A stretch of DNA of 64,000 nucleotides from Sulfurospirillum sp. UCH001. Its GTDB lineage: Bacteria; Campylobacterota; Campylobacteria; Campylobacterales; Sulfurospirillaceae. The notes under the pieces were generated by a model. The model did no database searches. It was not told where the DNA came from and worked only from the letters and a program-made list of their open reading frames with translations. The DNA lies in NCBI RefSeq assembly GCF_001548035.1, contig NZ_AP014723.1, positions 1,364,001 to 1,428,000 on the forward strand. The letters run 5' to 3'. A program made the translations under genes and the position numbers. Numbering within the stretch: position 1 is the stretch's first letter; every line of letters begins with the position of its first letter. Shown here one piece after another: positions 16,689 through 25,418 of this stretch.

Positions 16689-16763
16689 ATTTTACACACT
16701 AAATTTTATTTTTCGGCGAAAAAACTGCCTATTTATTAATCAATATGACATAGTGTGTAAAAT
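16689..16763. promoter_or_regulatory. Widely spaced 13-base inverted repeat upstream of aapJ
   Basis: ATTTTACACACTA (16689-16701) is the exact reverse complement of TAGTGTGTAAAAT (16751-16763). The 49-base gap is too wide for a simple hairpin terminator and fits two regulator sites. The proximal arm, read on the minus strand, contains TAAAAT, a plausible -10 box of aapJ. Confidence 0.5.
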
Positions 16764-16803
16764 TGCTATCTTTTCGCTTATTTTCACTTTTTTAATAAAA
16801 ACT

Positions 16804-16818
16804 GATTAATTTTTAATC
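16804..16818. promoter_or_regulatory. 15-base palindrome, copy 1
   Basis: GATTAA and TTAATC flank TTT. Its reverse complement recurs at 17026-17040, 222 bases away, between the same divergent genes. A shared regulator site is the simplest reading. Confidence 0.4.
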
Positions 16819-17025
16819 ATATCTTGCATTGAAAGAGTTTTCACATTTTTGTATAGTTTATCGTTGTTTTTTTAAATATACAAAGCTTTAAAAAGACGAT
16901 ATTTCGGTGAGTTTTAGTTTGATAACACTTAGTGTAGGTAATGCGTCAATGTCGCTTTTTTATTACTACATTTAACGAAGTGTTTCGTATTACATTATTA
17001 CTCATTACGATAAATATCATTGCAT

Positions 17026-17040
17026 GATTAAAAATTAATC
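17026..17040. promoter_or_regulatory. 15-base palindrome, copy 2
   Basis: GATTAA and TTAATC flank AAA, which is the exact reverse complement of the copy at 16804-16818. It lies 27 bases before the TTG start of the chemoreceptor and overlaps the place where its transcript would begin. Confidence 0.4.
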
Positions 17041-17066
17041 AAATTAAGGCATGAAGGAGCTTTCTT

Positions 17067-19178
17067 TTGTTCTCATTTAAAGATAAATGTATCATCCTAC
17101 CAAAATGGTTTAGAAACAAAGCGATGTTGAGCGCAGTAGAAACTGCCTTTGATGGTATTGCACAAACACGAAAACGTATTATGATTGAATGGGCAAATGA
17201 AATTTGGCGTGAAGTTGAGAATAGTGCAATTTTATTAGAACAAGAAGAATGTGACGTTGTTTCTATATTGAAAGAGCAAGAAAAACTGAGTGAAGCTATC
17301 TTAGAATACTATGTGCTTAATTCTGCAAAGAAAATGCTTTTTAGTTCAAACAACCGACCATTAAAAGAGTACAAATACGATGAAAGCGGTTTTGGTGAAG
17401 CACTTGACTATGTATTACTTGGATCATCTCAACTTTTATTTGGTCCTTATATCGATGATGATACGCTCTTTTTTAAACCAAAAGCTTCAACATTTCATGA
17501 CCGAGTCACACTTGCGTTTATGAAGAGTTTTAAAATCAACAATGAAAGTTGTGTTTTGGTAGCACGTGTCTCCAATGACACTCTTAGCGATCTCATTCAA
17601 CGCGAAGCAGGGCATATTTTCAAAGAATCGGGCGATAACTATTTGTTCATGATAGAACCTTATTTTAATAAAAACATCAAAACAGGTACGGCACTTTCTC
17701 GCTCACGTTTTGAAGACAATACCTTCAGTTTTGGAGAAAACCTCAAAGAGGGTGTGCATACAGAGCAAGGTATTATTTCCATCAAACAGCATACCGAATT
17801 TGAAATTGTCTTTAATGACCCTTCCACTGGTGCGCTTCATCCTGGAGTTGCCAACACTATAAAAAAAGGCTCAAACCTCTTTTGTGCATATCCTGGATAT
17901 CCTGATTATAGGGGTATTCCTGTCATCGGAAAAGGAATTACGGTCACACTTCCTTACAGCTTAGATAAATGGGGAATGATGTGCGAGGGTGATCTTTTAG
18001 AGGTTTATGACATTATGCAGTTTCGTCATAAGATCTATTTTAAAATGGCGATTTTAATTGGCTTATTTATTCCGAGTGCTTATTATGTAACACTTAGTTT
18101 TATGCCATTTTTAGGCCGTATTCAAGAGGTCGGATTAATAACCATAGCATCCCTTTTGATGATACTAGGTATGATGGGCAAAGAACTTTCTGATTTTTTT
18201 GCCAAATACGCTTCACTGCGGGCCCTATTGCAAGGATTTGTTGAGGGTGATGGCGACATTACAAAACGAGCAGATCTTAACAGATTTGCCAAAGATGAGA
18301 ACAGACGTACTGCCGTTTGGATTAACAGTGTTATCGACATCTTTGATACCATTTTGAAAAAAACCAAAACATCACTTATCAATCTTCTCAATCTCAACCA
18401 ACATCTAACCAATACCATTGTGGTGACAGGGAAAAAGATCGAGCAAATTGGTGTGAGTATTCAAAATATTGTTTCACACATCCAAACACAAAATAACTCT
18501 ATTCAAAACTCAGTCAATAAAGCAGATGCTATGAGCCAAAAGATCGCTCATACACAAACGCAAGTTGCCAATAGTCTTGGTAATGTTGAGTCATCCATAG
18601 GCAATATTAAGGCTATTGCCAGTGACACAACAAAAATTATCTTTACACTAGAACAAAATGTGGCAGAAGTCTCTTCGATGATAGAAACCATTAAGGATAT
18701 CACCGATAAAACCAATCTTCTCTCTTTAAATGCTGCGGTTGAAGCCAGTCGTGCAGGAGAACAGGGGCGAGGATTTGCGGTAGTGGCAGAAGAGGTGAGA
18801 AAACTTGCAGATATGACCGATAAAGCAACCGTTCGCATTGAAGCGATAGTCAATAACATCAATGGAAATGTCAATGAAGCGCTTTCTAGTATGCAAAATG
18901 TTAACAATACAGTCGATAAAGGCATTGAAATTTCAACACATTCATTACAAACAATTGATGCTATTTTAGTGGATCAAAAAGAGGTTATCTTAGAGATGAA
19001 AGAGGATGTGTATAAAATTTACGAAGACTCCAAAAATACAATGATGCATGCCAATGCCATTAGCAGTGAAGTCAGTGAGTTAACACACCTTAATCATCAA
19101 GTCAAAACCATCTCAGATAGCGTGACACACCATGTTAATTCACTGAGCAAAACTGTAGGGCAGTTTAAAACTTCATGA
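17067..19178 (+). CDS. Methyl-accepting chemotaxis protein with N-terminal soluble sensor and central membrane hairpin
   Basis: A 703-residue chemoreceptor with unusual layout. Residues 1-320 contain no N-terminal membrane anchor but form a soluble sensor region; [16 protein letters not shown] near residues 274-289 resembles the end of a Cache domain. Two adjacent membrane segments follow (about 326-348 and 354-374), then a HAMP-like linker ([12 protein letters not shown]) and the signalling domain with [19 protein letters not shown] and [16 protein letters not shown]. The start is TTG at 17067, supported by AAGGAG eight bases upstream; no ATG near it is in frame. It is divergent from the amino acid importer and shares palindromic elements with it. 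Confidence 0.88.
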   Translation: MFSFKDKCIILPKWFRNKAMLSAVETAFDGIAQTRKRIMIEWANEIWREVENSAILLEQEECDVVSILKEQEKLSEAILEYYVLNSAKKMLFSSNNRPLKEYKYDESGFGEALDYVLLGSSQLLFGPYIDDDTLFFKPKASTFHDRVTLAFMKSFKINNESCVLVARVSNDTLSDLIQREAGHIFKESGDNYLFMIEPYFNKNIKTGTALSRSRFEDNTFSFGENLKEGVHTEQGIISIKQHTEFEIVFNDPSTGALHPGVANTIKKGSNLFCAYPGYPDYRGIPVIGKGITVTLPYSLDKWGMMCEGDLLEVYDIMQFRHKIYFKMAILIGLFIPSAYYVTLSFMPFLGRIQEVGLITIASLLMILGMMGKELSDFFAKYASLRALLQGFVEGDGDITKRADLNRFAKDENRRTAVWINSVIDIFDTILKKTKTSLINLLNLNQHLTNTIVVTGKKIEQIGVSIQNIVSHIQTQNNSIQNSVNKADAMSQKIAHTQTQVANSLGNVESSIGNIKAIASDTTKIIFTLEQNVAEVSSMIETIKDITDKTNLLSLNAAVEASRAGEQGRGFAVVAEEVRKLADMTDKATVRIEAIVNNINGNVNEALSSMQNVNNTVDKGIEISTHSLQTIDAILVDQKEVILEMKEDVYKIYEDSKNTMMHANAISSEVSELTHLNHQVKTISDSVTHHVNSLSKTVGQFKTS

Positions 19179-19218
19179 TTTTGTTTTGCTATTCAATTGT
19201 CTTTAAAGCCAATCGCAT

Positions 19219-19224
19219 TATAAT
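19219..19224 (+). promoter_or_regulatory. Candidate -10 box for DAHP synthase gene
   Basis: An exact TATAAT stands about 28 bases upstream of the ATG at 19252, and AAGGGT follows as ribosome site. No good -35 box is visible, as is often the case in Campylobacterota. Confidence 0.5.
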
Positions 19225-19251
19225 AAGTAAAAATTCTATTAAGGGTCATTT

Positions 19252-20616
19252 ATGAGTTCTTGGACGCGCGCATCATGGAGAGAAAAACCAATCAAGCAAC
19301 AACCAACTTATACGAACCAAGAGTTGTTGAAAAATGTTGAGCAAGAACTCAGCAAATATCCACCGTTAGTTTTTGCTGGAGAAGTGCGTCAACTTAAAGC
19401 ATCGTTAGCAGATGTTGTACACGGTAAAGCTTTCTTGCTTCAGGGTGGTGATTGTGCTGAGAGCTTTAGTGAGTTTAACGCTGTCAATATTCGCGATATG
19501 TTTAAAGTCATGCTTCAAATGGCTGTTGTTTTAACATTCGCTGGTGGTTGTCCTATCGTTAAAGTAGGACGTCTTGCTGGTCAGTTTGCAAAACCTCGCT
19601 CATCTGACTATGAAGAGTTAAATGGTGTAAAACTTCCGAGCTATCGTGGTGACATCATTAATGATATTGACTTTACAGAAGACGCAAGGGTTCCAAATCC
19701 AAAGCGAATGCTCAAAGCCTATAACCAATCAGCAGCAACAATGAACCTCCTTAGAGCGTTTTCACGTGGTGGTTTGGCAGACTTGCACCAAGTTCACAAA
19801 TGGACACTTGGCTTTGTAAAAGAGAGTCCATTGGGCGACCGTTATGAACACCTTTGTGAGCGTATCTCTGAAACATTGGCATTTATGGAAGCGTGCGGCA
19901 TTACTTCTGCTAATACACCAAATATCAATGAAACAGTCGTTTACACATCACACGAAGCACTTCTTTTGAACTATGAAGAGGCACTTACTCGCCAAGATAG
20001 TTTAACCAATGACTGGTACGACTGTTCAGCGCACATGCTCTGGATAGGTGATCGTACACGTGATGTCGATGATGCGCACGTAGAATTCCTTTCAGGGGTT
20101 AAAAATCCTATTGGCATCAAAGCTGGACCAACTATGACCGCTGAGAGCTTGATGAAACTCATAAACAAACTCAATCCTGAAAATGAAGCAGGTCGTCTAA
20201 ACATCATCGTTCGCATGGGTGCAGATAAAATTGAAAAAGAGTTCCCAAAACTCGTTCGTGCAGTTAAAGAAGCGGGTGCAAATGTTTTATGGAGTATTGA
20301 CCCAATGCATGGCAATACCATCAAAGCTTCTAACAACTATAAAACACGTTCATTTGATGAAGTACTTCGTGAAGTTAAAGGATTCTTTAAAGTTCATGAA
20401 CAAGAAGGTACCTTCCCTGGTGGTGTTCACTTAGAGATGACTGGTCAAGATGTCACTGAGTGCATCGGTGGTGCACAAGAAATTACAGAAGAAAACCTTG
20501 CATGCCGTTACCACACACAGTGTGACCCACGTCTAAATGCAAACCAAGCACTAGAGCTTGCTTTCCTCATTGCAGATTCTCTTAAAGCTGCGCGACAAAG
20601 ATTTTTAGCGCACTAA
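19252..20616 (+). CDS. Class II 3-deoxy-7-phosphoheptulonate (DAHP) synthase
   Basis: This enzyme condenses phosphoenolpyruvate and erythrose 4-phosphate, the first step to aromatic amino acids. The 454-residue protein is of the plant-like class II type: it begins [17 protein letters not shown], then has [47 protein letters not shown]-like GIKAGPTMT and DPMHGNT, and ends [10 protein letters not shown] with [12 protein letters not shown]. The Cys, His, Glu and Asp metal ligands expected for the class are present in these blocks. It stands alone, as is common in this phylum. A hairpin follows at 20627-20659. Confidence 0.95.
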   Translation: MSSWTRASWREKPIKQQPTYTNQELLKNVEQELSKYPPLVFAGEVRQLKASLADVVHGKAFLLQGGDCAESFSEFNAVNIRDMFKVMLQMAVVLTFAGGCPIVKVGRLAGQFAKPRSSDYEELNGVKLPSYRGDIINDIDFTEDARVPNPKRMLKAYNQSAATMNLLRAFSRGGLADLHQVHKWTLGFVKESPLGDRYEHLCERISETLAFMEACGITSANTPNINETVVYTSHEALLLNYEEALTRQDSLTNDWYDCSAHMLWIGDRTRDVDDAHVEFLSGVKNPIGIKAGPTMTAESLMKLINKLNPENEAGRLNIIVRMGADKIEKEFPKLVRAVKEAGANVLWSIDPMHGNTIKASNNYKTRSFDEVLREVKGFFKVHEQEGTFPGGVHLEMTGQDVTECIGGAQEITEENLACRYHTQCDPRLNANQALELAFLIADSLKAARQRFLAH

Positions 20617-20626
20617 AAATAAACTT

Positions 20627-20659
20627 CTTCCAAGTAAAAGAAAAATCTTTACTTGGAAG
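20627..20659 (+). terminator. Hairpin after DAHP synthase gene
   Basis: CTTCCAAGTAAA (20627-20638) pairs perfectly with TTTACTTGGAAG (20648-20659) across a nine-base loop. There is no clear T-run after it, so termination efficiency is uncertain. Confidence 0.55.
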
Positions 20660-20701
20660 ATACCTCTTGAAATGTATCAATCTAGCCTACAAAGGATTTA
20701 A

Positions 20702-21589
20702 ATGTCAAAAAGTGTTAAAGCTGCATTATTTGCTAATGGTGTCATTGCATTATCGAAAGGAGCAGCAGCATTTTTTACAGGTTCTGCATCAATGATGGCA
20801 GAAGCTATCCATAGCACAGCAGATTGTGGCAATCAGGCATTAGTAATGCTGGGTGAAAAGCAAGCATCAAGGGGGCGTTCAGAGTATCACTCATTTGGAC
20901 AAGGAAAAGCAAACTTTTTTTGGTCTTTTGTTGTAGCCGTTGTTCTTTTTTTGCTTGGTGGTTTATTCTCTCTCTACGAAGGATTTCATCGTATTCAACA
21001 TCCACAACCTATTGAAAATCCTTTACTTATTTTAGGCATCATCGTTTTATCGATTTTACTTGAGGGCAGTGCTTTAAAAGTTGCTCTTAAAGAGAGCAAT
21101 TCTACGCTTAAAAATATGTTTTTAACGATCAAAAACAGCTCATCATCTCATATTCTTGTTGTCTTAATTGAAGATACAGGTGCGTTAATCGGTTTGATTA
21201 TTCTAACGTTAGGACTGGCTTTATCGGTTTTTGTTCATCCTATTTTTGATGGTATCGCAGCATTAATGATAGGTACGCTACTTATAGGACTTTCTAGTAT
21301 TTTATTTATTGAACTTAAGAAGTTGCTTATTGGTGAAAGCCTCGATAGAGAAACAATAAAACAGATAAAAAATGTGATTAAAAGTGAATCGAATGTATTG
21401 GTTCACATCAATGCTGTGCGCAGTATGTTCGTTGGCTCTAATGAAGTTTTATTGATTATCTCAATGAATGTCAAAGATGATGCAACAGGATATGAGATAG
21501 AACAAGATATTAAAGAGTTGAAAAATAAGATTCAAAAGATGCTCAAGCACCATAAAATGCAAATTTATGTAGATGTATTTGAATTTTAA
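20702..21589 (+). CDS. Cation diffusion facilitator (CDF) family transporter
   Basis: A 295-residue metal-cation/proton antiporter of the inner membrane. Six membrane segments can be assigned, with the family metal-site motif in MAEAIHSTADCGNQ (about residues 32-45), corresponding to the HxxxD-type first site (H and D in IHSTAD), and a second site within IEDTGALIGLIIL. The cytoplasmic C-terminal domain (from about residue 205) has the ferredoxin-like fold expected for CDF proteins. AAAGGA precedes the ATG. The exported metal (zinc, iron, manganese or cobalt) cannot be read from sequence. It is convergent with a J-domain gene a few bases further on. Confidence 0.88.
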   Translation: MSKSVKAALFANGVIALSKGAAAFFTGSASMMAEAIHSTADCGNQALVMLGEKQASRGRSEYHSFGQGKANFFWSFVVAVVLFLLGGLFSLYEGFHRIQHPQPIENPLLILGIIVLSILLEGSALKVALKESNSTLKNMFLTIKNSSSSHILVVLIEDTGALIGLIILTLGLALSVFVHPIFDGIAALMIGTLLIGLSSILFIELKKLLIGESLDRETIKQIKNVIKSESNVLVHINAVRSMFVGSNEVLLIISMNVKDDATGYEIEQDIKELKNKIQKMLKHHKMQIYVDVFEF

Positions 21590-21592
21590 CGC

Positions 21593-21874
21593 TTATCGTC
21601 CACTCAGCCAATCTTTTAATGAAAAATAGGGATTTTGCTTTTTAAATTCTGCTTCATCAAAATCAAAGCGATAATTTTCCATATACTCTTTAATTAAACG
21701 GTACGCATCGTTGATTTCTTGAAATTTGGAAGTATCCCCATTTGGTGCGTCAGGATGAAATTCTCTTGAAAGCGAGAGATAGAGTTTATGAAGGGTCTTT
21801 TTATCAGTTTTGGCGACAACGCCCAAGGTTGAAAGTGCTTTTTCAAAATCACTGTACTCTAAACCTTGGAACAT
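21593..21874 (-). CDS. Small J-domain (DnaJ-like) protein
   Basis: A 93-residue protein. The start MFQGLEYSDF was chosen because AAAGGAGAGG precedes its ATG at 21874; a longer frame would run into the DedA gene. Residues about 10-70 form a J domain, with the HPD motif in SREFHPDAPNGD between helix II and III and FQEINDAYRLIKEY as helix III. The protein would stimulate an Hsp70 ATPase, but it lacks the Gly/Phe and zinc regions of DnaJ. It follows dedA by 10 bases in the same direction. Its short tail ends in PYFSLKDWLSGR. The partner protein is unknown. Confidence 0.85.
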   Translation of the reverse strand: MFQGLEYSDFEKALSTLGVVAKTDKKTLHKLYLSLSREFHPDAPNGDTSKFQEINDAYRLIKEYMENYRFDFDEAEFKKQNPYFSLKDWLSGR

Positions 21875-21884
21875 TGCCTCTCCT

Positions 21885-22505
21885 TTAGAACTTTTTTGAC
21901 TTTCGCTTGTGTTCTTTTTTCTTGTGCAGCCAAATATAAATGACACCGGCAACAACAATAAACGCAATCACAGCAATCGTGATCGTATGTAAATGTTCAT
22001 TGAGTAATGCTTCGTTTTGTCCAAAAAAATAGCCTAAAAAAGTCAATATACTCACCCAAATTCCAGCACCAAAGCCTGTATAAAAACAAAAAATGCCAAG
22101 GTTCATACGTGCAAGACCTGCAGGAAGAGAGATATAATGGCGAATGACAGGAATAAGTCTTCCCGTAAACGTTGAAAAGGAACCGTGTGTTTTGAAGAAT
22201 ACTTCTACTTTTTCAAGAGTTTCTGGCGTAAAAAAAACATAATGACCGTATTTTAAAATGAGTTTTCGGCCCAATTTTACGGCCAAGTAGTAGTTTAATA
22301 ATGCTCCTGCGATACTTCCAAGCGTACCAAGTGCAATCACTATCCACAACTCCATTTCACCCTTAGCACACAAATACCCAGCAGGAATCATAACCACTTC
22401 ACTTGGAAGGGGAAAGATACTGCTTTCAATTGCCATCATCACAAAAATACCAAAATAACCTAATGCTCCAACCGTTTGAACAATCCAATCAATAATAACG
22501 TGCAT
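21885..22505 (-). CDS. DedA family membrane protein
   Basis: A 206-residue membrane protein of the DedA/SNARE-associated superfamily, now linked in several bacteria to lipid-carrier (undecaprenyl phosphate) flipping. The hallmark segment [15 protein letters not shown] is at about residues 31-45, and [18 protein letters not shown] holds the conserved R and GR residues of the second re-entrant motif. Four to five membrane segments are seen, and the C-terminus is very basic ([13 protein letters not shown]). It lies between an ABC ATPase gene and a J-domain gene, all in one direction. The specific lipid substrate is inferred from the family only. Confidence 0.9.
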   Translation of the reverse strand: MHVIIDWIVQTVGALGYFGIFVMMAIESSIFPLPSEVVMIPAGYLCAKGEMELWIVIALGTLGSIAGALLNYYLAVKLGRKLILKYGHYVFFTPETLEKVEVFFKTHGSFSTFTGRLIPVIRHYISLPAGLARMNLGIFCFYTGFGAGIWVSILTFLGYFFGQNEALLNEHLHTITIAVIAFIVVAGVIYIWLHKKKEHKRKSKKF

Positions 22506-22517
22506 TCTATTCCTAAT

Positions 22518-23096
22518 CTAAGATTTTAATTCGATCATGCGATCACTACACCATGAAGCTAAATGTTTGTCATGTGTAATAAGCAATATACCCACTCTGT
22601 CTAAAAATTGCATCAACAGCTGCATTACGTGAAGTCCTGTGATGTTATCAAGAGCAGAAGTCGGCTCATCTGCTAAGATAAGATCTGGTTTCATCAAAAG
22701 TGCTCTTAAAATTGAGCATCTTTGAAGTTGCCCACCACTGAGTTGATGGGGTTTTTGAGCCAAAACATCGGGATCAAGATCGAGTGCGTGGCAGAGTTGA
22801 TGAAGGCCTTCTAAGTGTGCTACATCACTGATTTGATTGATGATGGTGTAAGTTGGATGAAACGATGTATAGGGGTCTTGAAAAATCTGCGAGAGTTTCA
22901 TCGCCCCAATAGTGCCACTTTTAGGTTTGAGATTACCTGTTATCAGCTCAAAAAGCGTGCTTTTACCACTACCGCTCGCTCCTAAAATAGCAACAACTTC
23001 TCCCACATTAACATGCAAAGAAAAATTGTTATATAAAAGCTTTGAATTTTTATATCCAAAGGTAAGGTTTTCTACACGTAAAACCTCTTTATTCAT
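22518..23096 (-). CDS. Orphan ABC transporter ATP-binding protein
   Basis: A 192-residue ATPase that is short even for a single ABC domain. Walker A is GASGSGKST, the signature LSGGQLQRCSILRAL and Walker B runs into [22 protein letters not shown] gives the H-loop. The Q-loop phrase IFQDPYTSFHP is typical of peptide/nickel importers such as DppF or NikE. No permease or binding protein lies near, so it is orphaned. Its ATG overlaps the stop of proA by four bases (ATGA), so it is translated with proA. Its function is therefore inferred only at the level of an ATPase for an unknown transporter. Confidence 0.82.
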   Translation of the reverse strand: MNKEVLRVENLTFGYKNSKLLYNNFSLHVNVGEVVAILGASGSGKSTLFELITGNLKPKSGTIGAMKLSQIFQDPYTSFHPTYTIINQISDVAHLEGLHQLCHALDLDPDVLAQKPHQLSGGQLQRCSILRALLMKPDLILADEPTSALDNITGLHVMQLLMQFLDRVGILLITHDKHLASWCSDRMIELKS

Positions 23097-24328
23097 TCGC
23101 GAATTTGCCCTTTACCGTAAACTTTGAACTTGTAGGTCGTTAAATCATTAATACCCATAGGTCCACGTGCATGAAGTTTGTTTGTACTGATGCCTACTTC
23201 TGCACCAAAGCCAAACTCACCACCATCGGTAAAGCGTGTCGAAGCATTGGCATACACACACGCAGCATCGACTTCATTCAAAAATCGTTCAACTAATGTA
23301 TAGTTTTCACTTAAAATTGCTTCAGAATGAGAAGAACCATACTCAGCGATATGTGTAATCGCTTCATCCATGTTTTCTACAATTTTGATATTTAGGGCAT
23401 TACATAGATGCTCTGTATGATAATCTTTATCTTCTGCAAGTGGTACATTCAAAAGTTCATGTGTTTTTTCGCACCCTTTTATCTGAGCACCTGTAAGTAA
23501 AAGAGCCTCTTTCATACGTGGTAAAAAATCTTTTGCAATGGCTTCATGGACTAAAAGGGTCTCAAGTGAATTACACGCACTTGGACGTTGGCATTTTGCG
23601 TTTAAGACAATCTCAATAGCTTTTTCCAAGTTAGCATCTTTATCGACATACGTATGACACACACCTTTATCGTGTTTGACTACAGGAACGGTGGCATTTT
23701 CACTCACAAAACGAATGAGTGCTTCTCCTCCACGTGGGATGATAAGATCTACATATTTGTCCATTTTAATGAGCTTTGCAACACCTTCACGACTTGCATC
23801 TGGTAAAAGTGAGATAATTTCTTTTGGCAAATGATGTTTTTCTAAGACCTCTTGTAACAGTGAAGCGATGATAGCATTGCTATGAAATGCCTCTTTTCCG
23901 CCTTTAAGAACACATGCATTGCCACTTTTGAAGCAAAGTGCAGCAGTATCACTGGTAACATTAGGACGACTTTCATAAATAATGCCAATAACTCCAATAG
24001 GAATAGTTACTTTTTCAATCTTAATACCGCTAGGAACAACCCATCCCTCTAAAACTCTTCCAACAGGTTCTTTCAAGCTCGCAATCTCACGAATTGCTTT
24101 TGCCATCTCTGCAATGCGCTTGGAATTGAGTAAAAGTCTATCCACCATAGCCGAGCTTAAGTTGTTTTTTTTCGCATTGTCTAAATCTTTTTGGTTTTCA
24201 AAAATTATACGCTCGCTTTGTGATTCCAAAGTACCTGCCATGTCTGCTAAAACATCATTTTTTGTTTTCGGATCAAGTGTCGCGATAATACGACTGGCAG
24301 ATTTGGCATGTTTTAAGAAAGTTTGCAC
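23093..24328 (-). CDS. proA: Glutamate-5-semialdehyde dehydrogenase (gamma-glutamyl phosphate reductase)
   Basis: This cytoplasmic NADPH enzyme reduces gamma-glutamyl phosphate to glutamate semialdehyde for proline synthesis. The 411-residue length matches ProA. Visible blocks are IGVIGIIYESRPNVTSD, KSGNACVLKGGKEA, IIPRGGEALIRFV and the catalytic-cysteine segment RPSACNSLET. It ends with ARGPMGINDLTTYKF, which is typical of ProA. The gene for glutamate 5-kinase (proB) is not in the window. The overlap with the following ATPase gene is four bases. No unusual features are visible. Confidence 0.95.
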   Translation of the reverse strand: MQTFLKHAKSASRIIATLDPKTKNDVLADMAGTLESQSERIIFENQKDLDNAKKNNLSSAMVDRLLLNSKRIAEMAKAIREIASLKEPVGRVLEGWVVPSGIKIEKVTIPIGVIGIIYESRPNVTSDTAALCFKSGNACVLKGGKEAFHSNAIIASLLQEVLEKHHLPKEIISLLPDASREGVAKLIKMDKYVDLIIPRGGEALIRFVSENATVPVVKHDKGVCHTYVDKDANLEKAIEIVLNAKCQRPSACNSLETLLVHEAIAKDFLPRMKEALLLTGAQIKGCEKTHELLNVPLAEDKDYHTEHLCNALNIKIVENMDEAITHIAEYGSSHSEAILSENYTLVERFLNEVDAACVYANASTRFTDGGEFGFGAEVGISTNKLHARGPMGINDLTTYKFKVYGKGQIRE

Positions 24329-24404
24329 GTTAATTGTTCCTTAGAATGGCATTTGATGGGATTTTACACTTTTTATATTTAATGTGTCATAAGTATGTTC
24401 AGAG

Positions 24405-24410
24405 TATAAT
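24405..24410 (+). promoter_or_regulatory. Candidate -10 box
   Basis: TATAAT stands 39 bases upstream of the ATG at 24449, preceded by an AT-rich stretch without a clear -35. It would start the plus-strand run that reaches to 33114. Confidence 0.5.
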
Positions 24411-24448
24411 AGTTAGCATTAAAAGAGAATAATAGTAAGGATAATAAA

Positions 24449-25402
24449 ATGCAGCAGATTTACGATTTAGTCATTATCGGCGGGGGACCTGGTGGTATTG
24501 GTGCAGCAGTTGAAGCTAAAGTTCTTGGTATTAAGCATATTATGATGATTGAGAAGGGTGACAACCACTCACAAACCATCCGTAAATTTTATAAAGATAA
24601 CAAAAGAGTTGATAAAAACTACAAAGGTCAAGAAATTGAATTAAGAGGTACAATTGACTTTCGTGATGGAACAAAAGAGAGTACACTCAATTATTTTGAT
24701 TCACTCTTAGATTCAGGTGAAATTGACTCAGCATTTAACAGCGAAGTTGAAAGTATCACACAAGAGGGCGATGAATTTCATATCGTTACAACCAAAGCAG
24801 GCTATAGAGCTAAAAACGTTGTTGTAGCTATTGGTACGATGGGTAAACCAAATAAGCCTGATTATACCTTACCGATTTCACTTAAAGAGCGTATCAATTT
24901 TAACCTCGACAAATGTTCACAAGGAGAAAAACTTCTCATTGTCGGTGGAGGAAATTCAGCAGTAGAGTATGCTATTGAGCTTTCCAAAACAAATAATGTT
25001 ACACTGAATTATCGCCGCGATACCTTTAGCAGACTCAATGAAATCAATCTAAAAATGATTCACGAATACAATGGTCAAGAAAAATTACGTTTACGCCTTG
25101 GTATGGACATAGTCTCCATTGAAAATGAAAATGGTTTGGTAAAAGTCAACTTTACTGACGGTTATTACACCGTTTATGACCGAGTTGTGTATGCTATTGG
25201 TGGAACAACGCCTGTTGACTTCCTCAAAAAATGTGGTATTACATTTGATAGTGAAGGGAAACCAGAGTTTGATGAGCATTTTGAAACAAAAACCAAAGGG
25301 CTCTACCTTGCAGGTGACATTGCAGTTAAAAGTGGTGGAAGTATCGCTATTGCACTTAATCACGCATATGAAATTGTAACACATATCTTAAACGCAAAAT
25401 AA
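24449..25402 (+). CDS. FAD/NAD(P)-dependent oxidoreductase, thioredoxin reductase-like without CxxC
   Basis: A 317-residue flavoprotein. It begins YDLVIIGGGPGGIGAAVE (FAD dinucleotide motif) and has a second motif LLIVGGGNSAVEYA for the pyridine nucleotide, with AGDIAVKSGGSIAIAL as the FAD-binding end. The thioredoxin reductase CxxC redox motif is not present, so it is not a classical TrxB. It resembles the YpdA family, which contains NADPH-dependent bacillithiol disulfide reductases, and also ferredoxin-NADP reductases of the same fold; the substrate is unknown here. It is followed by 16 bases and then the coiled-coil protein gene. Confidence 0.82.
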   Translation: MQQIYDLVIIGGGPGGIGAAVEAKVLGIKHIMMIEKGDNHSQTIRKFYKDNKRVDKNYKGQEIELRGTIDFRDGTKESTLNYFDSLLDSGEIDSAFNSEVESITQEGDEFHIVTTKAGYRAKNVVVAIGTMGKPNKPDYTLPISLKERINFNLDKCSQGEKLLIVGGGNSAVEYAIELSKTNNVTLNYRRDTFSRLNEINLKMIHEYNGQEKLRLRLGMDIVSIENENGLVKVNFTDGYYTVYDRVVYAIGGTTPVDFLKKCGITFDSEGKPEFDEHFETKTKGLYLAGDIAVKSGGSIAIALNHAYEIVTHILNAK

Positions 25403-25418
25403 TTAAGGCATTGTATTA

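Larger units (their letters stand above)
16659..17066. promoter_or_regulatory. Divergent control region between amino acid importer and chemoreceptor
   Basis: No coding frame is visible. This AT-rich 408-base region must hold the promoters of aapJ (minus strand) and the 703-residue chemoreceptor (plus strand). It contains the 13-base inverted repeat at 16689/16751, the 15-base palindrome GATTAATTTTTAATC at 16804-16818, whose reverse complement recurs at 17026-17040, and smaller dyads such as ACACTTAGTGT near 16926. Confidence 0.55.

Noticed and set aside
21875-21967. Longer start of the J-domain protein inside dedA
   Set aside because: The added residues are a shadow of the dedA C-terminus, and AAAGGAGAGG supports the later ATG.
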